8,333 nucleotides of DNA from Spirochaetaceae bacterium (GCA_031257995.1 JAIRNN010000180.1:1-8333), one strand, 5' to 3'. Shown: positions 1 to 7,409, counted from the stretch's first letter. The notes: generated by a model from the sequence alone, not told the origin. Numbers and translations: made by a program.

Positions 1-140
1 GGGCTCCGGGCTCAGGGCTCTGGGCTCAGGGATCAGGGCTCAGGGCTCTGGGCTCAGGGCTCAGGGCTCAGGGCTCAGGGCTCAGGGCTCAGGGCTCAGG
101 GCTCAGGGCTCAGGGCTCAGGGCTCAGGGCTCAGGGCTCA
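1..140. repeat. 7-bp tandem repeat array, unit GGGCTCA, 20 units
   Basis: The first 140 bases are 20 head-to-tail copies of GGGCTCA in unbroken 7-bp register. Units 8 to 20 are identical. Units 1, 3, 5 and 7 carry single substitutions (GGGCTCC, GGGCTCT, GGGATCA, GGGCTCT), so variation lies only at the left side. The array starts at the window edge and probably continues beyond it. Because 7 is not a multiple of 3, every plus-strand frame reads the same heptapeptide cycle (G-L-R-A-Q-G-S) without stops, while the minus strand meets TGA every 21 bases. There is no unique spacer, so this is a simple microsatellite-type repeat. Its function is unknown; copy number could vary by slippage. Confidence 0.97.
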
Positions 141-217
141 CTCATAACCCCCCGCGCTTTAATAATATTTCGCACAAAGCGTGTCAAGCCCCCTGCAAAA
201 AACGTCTTAATCCACTA

Positions 218-245
218 TTGTTACCGAGTATCTCTTATTTATTAT
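218..245 (+). promoter_or_regulatory. Candidate sigma70-type promoter for the sugar transport operon
   Basis: TTGTTA at 218-223 and TATTAT at 240-245 are separated by 16 bases in an AT-rich stretch, a reasonable match to -35 and -10 boxes (4/6 and 5/6). Transcription would start near 252, upstream of the terminator-like hairpin at 292-319, which would then lie in the 5' leader. AT-rich DNA often gives such matches by chance. Confidence 0.3.
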
Positions 246-291
246 CTACTTATTACCTGTTTGGACATCACACCATTCCCTTACAAGAAAC

Positions 292-319
292 GGCAAAGGG
301 GGCCTGTCCCTTGCCTTTT
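292..319 (+). terminator. Terminator-like hairpin ahead of the sugar transport operon
   Basis: GGCAAAGGG (292-300) pairs with CCCTTGCC (308-315) with one bulged A, closing a 7-base loop, and TTTT follows at 316-319. The shape is that of a weak intrinsic terminator. It could end transcription of a gene lying left of the window. If the promoter at 218-245 is real, it could instead act as a leader attenuator on the transport operon. The U-tract is short, so efficient termination is uncertain. Confidence 0.4.
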
Positions 320-365
320 ACCGAAACGAGGTATTACCCGCTTGCGTGGTTATACATATATTGAC

Positions 366-381
366 AGCGGAAAAAACCGCT
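366..381. promoter_or_regulatory. Short inverted repeat, possible operator or leader hairpin
   Basis: AGCGG (366-370) and CCGCT (377-381) are perfect inverted arms around six adenines, 34 bases upstream of the start codon. It overlaps the end of a TTGACA hexamer at 361-366 that has no matching -10. It could be an operator for a sugar-responsive repressor or simply an RNA hairpin before the ribosome binding site. No family-specific operator consensus is recognisable. Confidence 0.25.
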
Positions 382-402
382 AGCTCTGGCGAGAAGCCGG
401 AA

Positions 403-408
403 AAGGAG
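403..408 (+). promoter_or_regulatory. Ribosome binding site that fixes the binding-protein start
   Basis: AAGGAG lies 6 bases before ATG 415. This selects the internal ATG over the upstream GTG at 346, and gives a protein that begins directly with a lipoprotein signal peptide. Confidence 0.85.
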
Positions 409-414
409 TTTTAT

Positions 415-1680
415 ATGAAAAGAAAAGGATTTTGGTTTTCAATGATGGTTGTCGTGGTCTTGGCAGTGGCGGGGCTTGTCGCGTGTAAGAAAAGCGGAAG
501 TCAGGATATTACGCTGAATCTGTGGCACATCGGTACACAGGAAACCCGTAAGGCTGCCATTGATAGTGCGGCACGGCGTTTTGAAGAGGCAAATCCCGGT
601 GTAAAAATCGTTGTGTCGATTTATGAAAACGATCCCTACAAGACCAAGCTCAAGACTGTCTCGGGCGATGAATTTCCGGATGTGCTCCACTCCTGGGGCG
701 GCGGGTGGCTCAAGTCTTTTGTGGATTCGGGCCTTGTTTACGACATTACTGAATTGTCAAAACCTTGGATAGGCAATGTGAGCGCGGAATACCAAAAGCT
801 TTCCATATTTGACAACAAGGTTTATGGATCGCCTTATAATATTGGCGCCACGCCCCTCTACTACAACAAGGCCCTTTTTGAAAAATTCGGTCTTGCCTTC
901 CCACAAACTTGGTCCGAGCTGGAAAAAGTCTGCGAGACCTTCCTGGCTAACGGAATTATTCCCTTTGCCCTTGGCAACCGGAGCAAGTGGCCCGGCGCTC
1001 AACATTTTGTGCTTCTCTCTATGCGTCTAGGTGGTCCCGATATTTTCCAGCGGGCCTTGGACGGCCAGACAAATTTTGTTGATCCTGTTTTTATCCGTGC
1101 CGGGGAGATGCTGAAGGGCATGGTAGACAAGGGCTGGTTCCCTGACGGTGTAAATGGCATTAACTACGATACCGGCGGCTCCCGTATGATGTTTTACACG
1201 GAGCAGTGCGCGATGATCGTACAGACCACTGGTTTTGTTGCGTCTTGTAAATCCGAAAACATTGATTTTTACACAAACAAGCTGGCGATTGGATCATATC
1301 CGGCGATTGAAGGTACACCCGGTAAAAATACCGATGTCCTTGGGGGTGCCAATTCCTTCTCGGTAGCCAATTCAAGTAAAAACAAGGAAATGGCGACCAA
1401 GCTGGTTGAATTCCTCGCCACCGACAAACAGTTTCAGCAGGATATCGTTGCCAGCGGCGCCCTCTCCGCGCTTCAGGGCATATCGACCAGCGATTCTCTT
1501 GTTAATAGCTTGATCAGCTTCAGCGAAAAGGCGACATTTATGCAGAACTACATTGATCAGACATTAAGTCCCGTCATGGGCGAAGTACATAAAGATACGG
1601 TACAGGCTTTATTCGGAGGGACAATGACCCCGCTCCAGGCGGCGGAAGAGATGCAACGCGCGTTCGAAGCGGAACAATAG
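415..1680 (+). CDS. Carbohydrate ABC transporter substrate-binding lipoprotein (SBP_bac_1 type)
   Basis: This 421-residue extracytoplasmic solute-binding protein would capture a sugar or oligosaccharide and deliver it to the two permeases encoded next. The N-terminus is a classic lipoprotein signal: positive MKRKG, a hydrophobic run, and lipobox LVAC with the acylated Cys at residue 24. After the signal comes TLNLWHIGTQETRKAAID, the typical start of family 1 sugar-binding proteins. It is followed by the RRFEEANPGVKI and DEFPDVL signatures and a C-terminal region with repeated aromatic and Gly-rich segments. The start was set at ATG 415 by its AAGGAG; a longer GTG-started frame from 346 would bury the signal peptide. 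The stop overlaps the ribosome binding site of the next gene. Pairing with a GH5 enzyme suggests a beta-glucan-, mannan- or cellodextrin-type ligand, but the sugar cannot be read from sequence alone. Confidence 0.93.
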   Translation: MKRKGFWFSMMVVVVLAVAGLVACKKSGSQDITLNLWHIGTQETRKAAIDSAARRFEEANPGVKIVVSIYENDPYKTKLKTVSGDEFPDVLHSWGGGWLKSFVDSGLVYDITELSKPWIGNVSAEYQKLSIFDNKVYGSPYNIGATPLYYNKALFEKFGLAFPQTWSELEKVCETFLANGIIPFALGNRSKWPGAQHFVLLSMRLGGPDIFQRALDGQTNFVDPVFIRAGEMLKGMVDKGWFPDGVNGINYDTGGSRMMFYTEQCAMIVQTTGFVASCKSENIDFYTNKLAIGSYPAIEGTPGKNTDVLGGANSFSVANSSKNKEMATKLVEFLATDKQFQQDIVASGALSALQGISTSDSLVNSLISFSEKATFMQNYIDQTLSPVMGEVHKDTVQALFGGTMTPLQAAEEMQRAFEAEQ

Positions 1681-1690
1681 GAGTATTGTC

Positions 1691-2605
1691 ATGGCGTTTT
1701 TCCTTAACCCTCGCGCAAAACGGCGATGGTCATTCGCGTTTACCGCAGGCTTGTTTCTGCTTCCTGCTCTGCTCATTTACGGCGCATATACGTTGAGCGG
1801 CATTGTAAAGACTTTTTATTACAGCACCCTTAACTGGTCGGGGATGGGCGCGCCTGAACAGGCAGCGAGTATTGGGTTAGGGAATTACGCGCGCCTCTTG
1901 AGTGACAAGGCGTTTTGGCATGCCGCCAGTAATAATTTTCTGCTGGTCATCGTGTCCATTGTTTTTCAGCTCGGTGTCGGGATGATTCTCGCGCTGATTT
2001 TGAATACCGACCGCCGGGGGACAAAGTTTCTGCGAACGGTGTATTTTATGCCGCTTCTCCTTTCCACTGTGGCGACGGGTATTCTCTGGCTCCTGCTTCT
2101 GGACCCGTACAGCGGCCTTTTTAACGGCATCCTCAACATAGTAAGCCCGCAAAAAAGGCTTTCATGGCTCGGCTCGGAGAACGTGGTCCTGTTCGCGGTG
2201 ATGTTTGTCATCTGTTGGCAGTACATCCCGCAGTACATGATCCTGCTCCGTGCCGGAATGACGGGTATTGCTGAAGAGCTTTACGAAGCGGCGACTATGG
2301 ACGGGGCGACCAGATGGCAGCAGTTCTGGACTATGACGTTGCCGCTGCTCTCCGGTACGCTGAAAACCTCGGCGGTACTGTCGATTGTCGGTTCGCTGAA
2401 ATACTTTGACCTTATCTGGATTATGACCGGCGGCGGGCCGAATGGTTATTCGGAACTTATGGCAACATATATGTACAAACGCGCGTTCAGTGAAGACCGC
2501 ATGGGGTACGCAAGCGCGAGTGCCGCCTGTATGGTGCTGATTTCATTTGTGGTGATTATCGTGTTTCAAGCAACGACGAGGGCAAAGGGGGATCACGAAG
2601 TATGA
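1691..2605 (+). CDS. Sugar ABC transporter permease, MalF/UgpA-like (CUT1)
   Basis: This 304-residue inner-membrane subunit forms half of the translocation pore. Hydrophobic segments lie near residues 14-37, 82-105, 115-137, 164-187, 218-240 and 270-296, the six-helix plan of short MalF-type permeases. The cytoplasmic coupling loop is clear: EAATMDGA at 199-206, followed by RWQQFWTMTLPLL, is the EAA motif that docks on the ATPase. The motif NYARLLSD near residue 65 is also typical of this family. TAGGAG overlaps the stop of the binding-protein gene and sits 7 bases before ATG 1691, so translation is probably coupled. The gene ends by sharing ATGA with the second permease. Confidence 0.94.
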   Translation: MAFFLNPRAKRRWSFAFTAGLFLLPALLIYGAYTLSGIVKTFYYSTLNWSGMGAPEQAASIGLGNYARLLSDKAFWHAASNNFLLVIVSIVFQLGVGMILALILNTDRRGTKFLRTVYFMPLLLSTVATGILWLLLLDPYSGLFNGILNIVSPQKRLSWLGSENVVLFAVMFVICWQYIPQYMILLRAGMTGIAEELYEAATMDGATRWQQFWTMTLPLLSGTLKTSAVLSIVGSLKYFDLIWIMTGGGPNGYSELMATYMYKRAFSEDRMGYASASAACMVLISFVVIIVFQATTRAKGDHEV

Positions 2606-3435
2606 TTCAGAAAAGAGCACCGATAGCGACCGCATTATTTTATCTTATGGCAGCTTGCTTTCTCGTCTTATTTGGATTTCCCTTTGTGCTGATGCTCACG
2701 ATGTCGGTCAAATCAATGCCAGAATACATGGCCGGTAACTACTGGGGTTTGCCGCAAAAACTGTATTTCGGCAACTACCAGAAAGTACTGCTGTCAAAAT
2801 TTAACATTTATTTCCTGAATAGTGCTCTGGTCGCGCTTATTTCGGTGACGGTTACTGTTGTTGTCGCATCCCTTGCGGCTTATGTGTTTGCCAAGATGCG
2901 CTTTAGGGGTTCCGGGGCGTTGCTCCTTCTATTTGTCGTCGGGATGATGATTCCGGTACACACGACGCTCATCCCGATTTATCAGCTGACGCGCCGTATG
3001 CATCTGACTGACAACCTCCTCGGTCTTGTCGGGCCCTACGTGAGCTTCGGGCTGCCGGTGGCAGTGTACATTCTCACTTCGTTTTTCAAGGATATCCCCA
3101 AAAGTATTCAGGAATCAGCACTGATTGACGGCGCGTCACAGTTCCGCGTTTACCGGACGATCATGTTACCGATGTCCACACCCGCCATTTCCACTGTGGC
3201 TATTTTCAATTTTCTGTACTTCTGGAACGAGTTTATATTCGCCCTGACGCTGATCAACTCATCGTCGAAAAAAACGTTGCCGCTTGGGATGCGCGAGTTT
3301 TACGGCGCGGAAGCGGTCAACATCCCCGGCGTATTGACCGCGATTCTTATCGGCTCGCTGCCGGTGATCTTGTTTTATATGTTCGCGCAGGAACGAGTCA
3401 TCAACGGCCTAGCCGCCGGAGCGATAAAAGGATAA
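2602..3435 (+). CDS. Sugar ABC transporter permease, MalG/UgpE-like (CUT1)
   Basis: This 277-residue partner permease completes the heterodimeric membrane domain. It starts inside the stop of the first permease (ATGA, 4-base overlap) with AAGGGGG about 10 bases upstream. The sequence shows an N-terminal helix (about 10-35), the family motif FGNYQKVL near 56, a helix near 72-96, and GMMIPVHTTLIPIYQL near 114. The coupling loop ESALIDGASQFRVYRTIMLP starts at residue 171; the usual EAA is ESA here, a common variant. The segment FLYFWNEFIFAL and the terminal GLAAGAIKG are hallmarks of MalG-type proteins. No ATP-binding subunit follows; the next gene is a glycosidase, so a shared MsmK/UgpC-type ATPase encoded elsewhere is likely. 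Confidence 0.94.
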   Translation: MIQKRAPIATALFYLMAACFLVLFGFPFVLMLTMSVKSMPEYMAGNYWGLPQKLYFGNYQKVLLSKFNIYFLNSALVALISVTVTVVVASLAAYVFAKMRFRGSGALLLLFVVGMMIPVHTTLIPIYQLTRRMHLTDNLLGLVGPYVSFGLPVAVYILTSFFKDIPKSIQESALIDGASQFRVYRTIMLPMSTPAISTVAIFNFLYFWNEFIFALTLINSSSKKTLPLGMREFYGAEAVNIPGVLTAILIGSLPVILFYMFAQERVINGLAAGAIKG

Positions 3436-3454
3436 CCGGAGTATACGTAGCCTT

Positions 3455-3475
3455 TGTCCATAGAGACTATGGACA
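3455..3475. promoter_or_regulatory. Perfect 9-bp inverted repeat between permease and GH5 genes
   Basis: TGTCCATAG (3455-3463) and CTATGGACA (3467-3475) are perfect inverted arms around AGA. As DNA it could be an operator for a repressor acting on the glycosidase gene. As RNA it is a tight hairpin that could protect the upstream transporter message or adjust the transporter-to-enzyme ratio. It has no T-run, so it is not a standard intrinsic terminator. Confidence 0.5.
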
Positions 3476-3554
3476 GACACGAGATTTGGTTTAGGAAAGG
3501 AATAACCCACAAAGAGGTGTGAGTGGCTTAATTGCTTCTCGTTTTTATTTTGAA

Positions 3555-3560
3555 GAGGAA
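3555..3560 (+). promoter_or_regulatory. Ribosome binding site that fixes the GH5 start
   Basis: GAGGAA lies 6 bases before ATG 3567. The longer frame from GTG 3519 lacks a suitably spaced site and would add 16 residues unlike this protein family. Confidence 0.75.
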
Positions 3561-3566
3561 TGTTAT

Positions 3567-5033
3567 ATGGACTTTTTACAGGTTAAGGGCGGAAAGGTTG
3601 TCGATGAAAAGGGCGGGGAAATAATGCTCCGGGGGACCTGTATCGGAGGCTGGATGAATATGGAAAATTTCATCGACGGGTATCCGGGATCTGAGTCAGG
3701 GTTGCGCCGGACGATGAGCGAAATTGCCGGGGAGGAAACCAGCCGGTATTTCTTTGACCGTCTGCTCGATTATTTTCTGAGCGAGGATGATATTGTCCAC
3801 ATCAAGTCTTACGGCGCTAATACAGTGCGCCTCCCCGTGAATTACCGGCATTTTGAGGATGACGGGGATCCCTTCGTGTATAAAGAAACGGGGTTCAGAC
3901 GATTTGATGAGGCGGTGTCGTGGTGCGAAAAACACGGGCTGTATGTCATTATTGATATGCATGCGGCACCGGGCTGGCAGAACAGTCATTGGCATTCCGA
4001 CAACGAATGTGCGGCGAATCTTTTCTGGACGCACAGGCTGTTTCAGGAGCGGCTTGCCAAACTGTGGCAGGAATTCGCACGCCGGTATAAAGGCCGCGCC
4101 GTCATCGCGGGATACGAGCTGATGAACGAGCCCTGCGTCAACACACCGGCCGCCGATCTGCCCCATATGTTTGGGGAGCGTTACAAGCCCAAATGGGACG
4201 TTATGAACCGTGTGTACCGCGACCTGGTCGTAGCCATCCGCGCTGTTGATCCCCGACATATTATTTTTATCGAAGGTGACCGATACGGGCAACTTTTTGA
4301 CGGGCTGGAAGAACCCTTTGCTGATAATCTGGTGTACTCGTCGCATAATTATACGATGGCGGGCTTTGGGCCGGGCATATATCCGGGCAGTTACAAAAAA
4401 AACCGCACCGATGAAACCAATGTGGCAAGCGACTGGTGGGATGCCGAAACTCAAAAGGGGTTGTTTGCCGCGACTCCGGGTGCCCGGTATGCGCGAAAGT
4501 ACGGTGTGCCCTTGTGGGTGGGCGAGTTTGGCTCACAGTACAACACGAGTGCGGAAGACATCCCCTACAGGCTTGCCGCCATGTCTGATCAGCTTGCAGC
4601 CTACAACGACTGGGGGGCGCATTGGACGACATGGACGTACAAAGATATGGGCGTTATGGGCTGGGTGACGGTCGACCCCGAATCGGATTACGCAAAGCTG
4701 GTGGCTCCGGTGCAGAAGGCAAAAACGGAGCTGGCAGCGGAGAATTTTGTGGGCTGGAACAGCACGGTGATCGGGCGGCAAAAAAACAGGGAACTCGCTG
4801 AGGCGATAGCGCAATACGCGCCGATTCCCGGTACGGAAAAGGCACACTACGTCCAGGGTCTGCAACTTTACACGTTGAGCCTCTATGCGGCTGGCTGTCT
4901 GCAACCGGCTTACTGTGTGCTCTTCAAGGGAATGGGCAAGGATGATCTTGACCGGATACTCTCATCGTTCGCACTTAAAAACTGCGTGGTCAATCAGGGG
5001 TACCGCAGGGTGTTGGAAAATAGTCTCTCATAA
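3567..5033 (+). CDS. Family 5 glycoside hydrolase, cytoplasmic (endo/exo-beta-glycanase type)
   Basis: This 488-residue retaining glycosidase of clan GH-A would hydrolyse beta-linked glucan- or mannan-type oligosaccharides. Conserved TIM-barrel landmarks appear in order: LRGTCIGGWMNME near 21-33; NTVRLPVNY with the conserved Arg88; IIDMHAAPGWQN with His132; YELMNEP with the acid/base Glu188; the SHNY motif with His260 and Tyr262; LWVGEFG with the nucleophile Glu320; and the aromatic HWTTWTYKD near 352-360. About 110 C-terminal residues follow the barrel and match no domain I recognise. There is no signal peptide, so it should act in the cytoplasm on sugar imported by the transporter encoded just upstream, 131 bases away on the same strand. 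The nearest characterised relatives are probably exo-beta-1,3-glucanase or beta-glucosidase-like GH5 enzymes; the substrate is not certain. Confidence 0.92.
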   Translation: MDFLQVKGGKVVDEKGGEIMLRGTCIGGWMNMENFIDGYPGSESGLRRTMSEIAGEETSRYFFDRLLDYFLSEDDIVHIKSYGANTVRLPVNYRHFEDDGDPFVYKETGFRRFDEAVSWCEKHGLYVIIDMHAAPGWQNSHWHSDNECAANLFWTHRLFQERLAKLWQEFARRYKGRAVIAGYELMNEPCVNTPAADLPHMFGERYKPKWDVMNRVYRDLVVAIRAVDPRHIIFIEGDRYGQLFDGLEEPFADNLVYSSHNYTMAGFGPGIYPGSYKKNRTDETNVASDWWDAETQKGLFAATPGARYARKYGVPLWVGEFGSQYNTSAEDIPYRLAAMSDQLAAYNDWGAHWTTWTYKDMGVMGWVTVDPESDYAKLVAPVQKAKTELAAENFVGWNSTVIGRQKNRELAEAIAQYAPIPGTEKAHYVQGLQLYTLSLYAAGCLQPAYCVLFKGMGKDDLDRILSSFALKNCVVNQGYRRVLENSLS

Positions 5034-5040
5034 CGAAACC

Positions 5041-5216
5041 TAAGGAAGCACTGATTTATTCAATCAAGAATGAGTCAACTGCGTTGACGTGATCAGCACT
5101 TCCTTTAATGTGGTATTTGCGCGCTGAAACGAGCAAATACATGGGTTAAGCAACGCTTAACTACGGCAACGTGAATGCCAACGTGAGGTAACGTCAAGTT
5201 AATCAGCATTGCCTTA
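5041..5216. repeat. 176-bp multi-hairpin element with imperfect terminal inverted repeats (MITE-like)
   Basis: The gap after the GH5 gene is unusually rich in perfect stems. AAGGAAGCACTGAT (5042-5055) pairs with ATCAGCACTTCCTT (5092-5105) except for two central bases. Inside it GTCAAC (5074-5079) pairs with GTTGAC (5083-5088). GTATTTGC (5113-5120) pairs with GCAAATAC (5133-5140), and GTTAAGC (5145-5151) with GCTTAAC (5155-5161). AATGC (5174-5178) can pair with GCATT (5206-5210). The end motif occurs three times: direct at 5042, inverted at 5092-5105, and inverted with changes at 5202-5215, so the ends TAAGG and CCTTA form terminal inverted repeats. No target duplication is evident and there is no coding capacity. 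It could be a non-autonomous transposable element, a REP-like dispersed repeat, or a structured RNA; the first half may also act as a terminator for the sugar operon. Confidence 0.6.
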
Positions 5217-5339
5217 AATAGTACCCGTCCCAACAAACTGTCTCTTTTAGCATAGTGATCGTGCAGGAGAGCCGTTGCCTACCGTTAAACTATCCCGAGT
5301 GATAAAAGCCGTGATTGAGACTGGTCCCCATGCGGACTA
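5217..5339. other. Intergenic stretch with no supported gene
   Basis: Between the hairpin element and the flagellar promoter I see no gene. One plus-strand frame stays open for 31 codons, from CAT at 5251 to TGA at 5341-5343, and its translation looks mildly protein-like, but it has no start codon and is unrecognised. It might be the tail of a lost gene. Confidence 0.4.
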
Positions 5340-5368
5340 TTGACAATCCGCACAATCTTTGGTACCAT
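5331..5368 (+). promoter_or_regulatory. Promoter of the fliO-fliP-fliQ genes, with overlapping inverted repeat
   Basis: TTGACA at 5340-5345 is a perfect -35 box, and TACCAT at 5363-5368 is a 4/6 -10 box at the ideal 17-base spacing, predicting a start near 5375. The inverted repeat TGCGGA (5331-5336) and TCCGCA (5347-5352) brackets the -35 box, an arrangement expected of an operator where a bound protein would block polymerase. No sigma28-type flagellar promoter is visible here. Confidence 0.55.
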
Positions 5369-5380
5369 AAAATCGGTTTG

Positions 5381-5409
5381 AAAACCCGACTGGGCTTGTA
5401 ACGGGTTTT
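5381..5409 (+). promoter_or_regulatory. Leader hairpin abutting the fliO ribosome binding site
   Basis: AAAACCCG (5381-5388) pairs perfectly with CGGGTTTT (5402-5409) around a 13-base loop, and the GGGAGG ribosome site begins at the next base. A competing stem is possible between GGTTT (5375-5379) and AAACC (5382-5386), which would break the first. The layout could tune fliO translation or transcription, but nothing else supports a riboswitch. Confidence 0.4.
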
Positions 5410-6031
5410 GGGAGGGACTCTGAAACATATTCTTTTTGCCGTGCTTTTTATGGGCGCGGCGTGGTTTTCCTTCGCGCAGGAAGTGCCGGACGGTGTCCCG
5501 CCGGAAGACACGGTTGCCGGGCTCGTTGCGCCGGAGACATTGCCTGAAACGGCGTTTATGTTCGAGGAGGCCGCTCCCAGTACCGATTTAAGCGCGGGGC
5601 CGTCCGTTTTTGCGTTGCTCCGCGTGGTGCTCATTCTGGGCCTTGTTGCCGTTGCGATCTACGGACTGGTATTCTTCCTTAAAAAACAGAGTGGCGCCCG
5701 CGCCGAGGCCGACCCCTATCTCAAAGTTCTTGCGCGTACCGCCGTTACACCGAAAGCCGCCGCCGTGATCATCGCCGTGGGGGATAAGGCGTGGCTTGCA
5801 GGCGTTACCGACGAACAGGTCTCGCTGATAACGGAGATCACCGACAAGGAAGTCGTCGACGCGATGCTGCTTGACGCAGCCAACCGCGAGATCGCCGCCC
5901 AGTCCCGGCGGCTCGATTTTCGCGCGCTGCTGGCAAAACTGTCGGGCAGTTTCGCCCGGTCCCGGCCAGACGGCCCGCCCCCCGCCGCGAGCACTATCCG
6001 CGCTCAGACCGACCGCCTGGGGAGGCTGTGA
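5408..6031 (+). CDS. fliO: Flagellar biosynthesis protein FliO (FliZ in some spirochaete naming)
   Basis: FliO is a small membrane protein that stabilises assembly of the FliP ring in the flagellar export gate. Counting from TTG 5408 the frame is 207 residues: a signal-peptide-like N-terminus ending near FSFAQ (residue 24), an acidic Pro-rich periplasmic stretch, a single transmembrane helix at about 67-91 ending in LKKQ, and a cytoplasmic FliO domain at about 96-155. The key segment is PYLKVLARTAVTPKAAAVII, followed by a GDKAWLAGVTDEQVSLI stretch. The Arg- and Pro-rich tail is not conserved. The true start is unclear: TTG 5408 overlaps the only good ribosome site, and CTG 5420 fits it better; GTG 5441 and ATG 5450 lack one and would truncate the signal peptide. 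It overlaps fliP by one base. Identification rests on this pattern and on fliP-fliQ following. Confidence 0.85.
   Translation: MGGTLKHILFAVLFMGAAWFSFAQEVPDGVPPEDTVAGLVAPETLPETAFMFEEAAPSTDLSAGPSVFALLRVVLILGLVAVAIYGLVFFLKKQSGARAEADPYLKVLARTAVTPKAAAVIIAVGDKAWLAGVTDEQVSLITEITDKEVVDAMLLDAANREIAAQSRRLDFRALLAKLSGSFARSRPDGPPPAASTIRAQTDRLGRL
5410..5416 (+). promoter_or_regulatory. Ribosome binding site of fliO, pointing to a non-ATG start
   Basis: GGGAGGG is the only good ribosome site near the start of fliO. It overlaps the TTG at 5408 and lies far from GTG 5441 and ATG 5450, but sits just before CTG 5420, which would give a protein starting LKHILFAVLF as a signal peptide. Confidence 0.5.
6019..6025 (+). 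promoter_or_regulatory. Ribosome binding site that fixes the fliP start
   Basis: GGGGAGG lies 5 bases before ATG 6031 and only 2 bases before GTG 6028, so ATG 6031 is preferred. It lies within the last codons of fliO, giving translational coupling. Confidence 0.75.
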
Positions 6032-6918
6032 TGCCCCGGAAACCCGCGCGAACGCTGTTGAGCCGAACCCTTTTGAAGCAGCCGTTTCTGAACTCAACGT
6101 TTCTGAAAACGGGCTTGCGCTTCCCCTTGATCCTCGCGCTCTTTTTCCTCGCGCTCTTCGCCCTTCCTGCTCAGGACAACTTCCCGTCCCAGTCCACCGA
6201 GGGAACCGTCGCCATCCCCGCGCCGATACAATCGCCGGTCATCCCGTTTATCGACCTCTCCGTCCGGAACCCGGATTCGGGCCGGGAAGTAGCGTTTTCC
6301 GTTCAACTCCTCCTCCTCCTCACCGTGCTGTCGCTCGCCCCGTCCATCATCATCCTGATGACCAGCTTTCTCCGCATCTCCATCGTGTTGGACTTCATCA
6401 AACGGGCACTGTCGCTCCAGCAAGTGCCGCCCAACTCGGTACTCATGGGAATCGCGCTTTTCCTCACCCTTTTCATCATGTGGCCGACCTTCGAGACAAT
6501 CTATACCAACTCGGTACGCCCCCTTGCCGACGGCGAAATCTCCGTGGAAGAAGCCTACCGCGAAGCCGAAACGCCGTTACGCATATTCATGTTCAACCAA
6601 ATGCGGACAAAACCACAGAACATCGAGCTTTTTATGTCGATGCGCGGCCTCGCGCGGCCTGAATCACTTGCCGACATCCCGACCTACGTGCTGATTCCCG
6701 CCTTCATCCTCAACGAGCTCACCGTCGCGTTCAAAATCGGCATATTGCTCTACATCCCGTTCATCGTCATCGATATGGTTGTCGCCAGCGCGCTCATGTC
6801 GATGGGCATGATCATGCTGCCACCCGTGATGATCTCGATGCCGTTCAAACTGATCCTGTTTGTCCTCGTTGACGGCTGGGGCCTCCTTACCGACCAACTG
6901 ATGAGGAGTTTCGTATGA
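6031..6918 (+). CDS. fliP: Flagellar type III export gate protein FliP
   Basis: FliP forms the pentameric core of the FliP-FliQ-FliR export gate at the base of the flagellum, through which rod, hook and filament subunits leave the cytoplasm. The 295-residue product has a long basic N-terminus, a cleavable hydrophobic segment (about 31-47, ending ALPAQ) and four further membrane segments near 89-110, 137-156, 218-250 and 268-285. Family signatures are plain: LMTSFLRISIVLDFIKRAL (109-127), LMGIALFLTLFIMWP (138-152), TPLRIFMFNQMR, IPAFILNELTVAFKIG, and IDMVVASALMSMGMIMLPP followed by MPFKLILFVLVDGW. It is about 50 residues longer than enterobacterial FliP, all at the N-terminus. The start overlaps the fliO stop by one base and the end overlaps fliQ by four (ATGA). 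Confidence 0.97.
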   Translation: MPRKPARTLLSRTLLKQPFLNSTFLKTGLRFPLILALFFLALFALPAQDNFPSQSTEGTVAIPAPIQSPVIPFIDLSVRNPDSGREVAFSVQLLLLLTVLSLAPSIIILMTSFLRISIVLDFIKRALSLQQVPPNSVLMGIALFLTLFIMWPTFETIYTNSVRPLADGEISVEEAYREAETPLRIFMFNQMRTKPQNIELFMSMRGLARPESLADIPTYVLIPAFILNELTVAFKIGILLYIPFIVIDMVVASALMSMGMIMLPPVMISMPFKLILFVLVDGWGLLTDQLMRSFV

Positions 6919-7184
6919 GCGTCGGCGAAATCGTAACCCTGCTTCAAGGCGGTATCCTACAGGTGCTCTACCTCGCCGGGCCGATGGTGCTGGGCGCATT
7001 GGGTGTGGGCCTCCTCGTTGCCATCATCCAGGCGACCACCTCGATTCAGGAGCAGACCCTCACCTTCGTTCCCAAAGTCCTCGTCATCTTGGGCGTACTC
7101 TTCTTCTTCGGCGCCGCGATGTTCTCGATACTGGGCGATTATACCGAACAACTTTTCCGCATGATACCGGCTATGGCGCAATAG
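6915..7184 (+). CDS. fliQ: Flagellar type III export gate protein FliQ
   Basis: FliQ is a two-helix membrane protein, four copies of which wrap the FliP-FliR core of the export gate. The 89-residue length is standard. Helices lie near 14-38 and 51-72, joined by the diagnostic cytoplasmic loop QATTSIQEQTLTFVPKVL. The start ATG shares four bases with the fliP stop, and GAGGAG (6903-6908) is 6 bases upstream. The stop TAG is followed immediately by ATG 7185, where fliR would be expected. Confidence 0.97.
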   Translation: MSVGEIVTLLQGGILQVLYLAGPMVLGALGVGLLVAIIQATTSIQEQTLTFVPKVLVILGVLFFFGAAMFSILGDYTEQLFRMIPAMAQ

Positions 7185-7222
7185 ATGATAGAGTTATATC
7201 GCTTCTTCCAAGAACATATAAA
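7185..7222 (+). pseudogene. fliR: Probable 5' remnant of fliR, cut by a repeat element
   Basis: FliR is the third core subunit of the export gate and usually follows fliQ. An ATG directly abuts the fliQ stop and begins MIELYRFFQEHIK, a plausible FliR start. After about 13 codons the frame runs into the 187-bp palindromic element at 7223 and ends at TAA 7413-7415 with no membrane helix or FliR motif. The roughly 260-residue body of FliR is absent from the window. The identification rests mainly on position; 13 residues are too few for a family match. It could also be a chance ATG, or the break could be an assembly join in a repeat. Confidence 0.4.
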
Positions 7223-7409
7223 GGGGGAAGTCGCGGCAACGCGGTTGCCGACCCCTCGCTCCGGACACGCGCTCCGGTCGATATGTCCGCACTTTCAGTG
7301 CGTCCACACCTCCCTCCGCGTGGTCCTTCGCTACCCCCTCTGCGGGGGGCTGACCCCCGCAGAGAGGGTAGCGGAGGGCGAAGACCGGAGCGAGGGGGAG
7401 ACTTCCCCC
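7223..7409. repeat. 187-bp structured palindromic element with perfect 10-bp terminal inverted repeats
   Basis: GGGGGAAGTC (7223-7232) is exactly inverted as GACTTCCCCC (7400-7409). Next in, CCCCTCGCTCCGG (7252-7264) is exactly inverted at 7385-7397. Three internal hairpins follow: CGGCAAC/GTTGCCG (7234-7250, 3-base loop), CGCACT/AGTGCG (7288-7302, 3-base loop) and a large stem of 7329-7348 with 7354-7373, 19 of 20 pairs with one mismatch and a 5-base loop. CCCTCCGC (7312-7319) offers an alternative pairing with GCGGAGGG (7371-7378). The whole folds like a branched cloverleaf. There is no transposase and no clear target duplication. It is probably a dispersed non-autonomous element of MITE or REP type. 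Confidence 0.75.

Larger units (their letters stand above)
141..414 (+). other. Non-coding leader region of the sugar transport operon
   Basis: This 274-base stretch between the 7-bp array and the binding-protein start codon is clearly AT-richer than the array before it. It holds a possible promoter near 218-245, a terminator-like hairpin at 292-319 and a short inverted repeat at 366-381, each listed separately. A start-less open frame runs from the array to a stop at 362-364, but its translation has no protein-like pattern and I do not call it a gene. Confidence 0.6.
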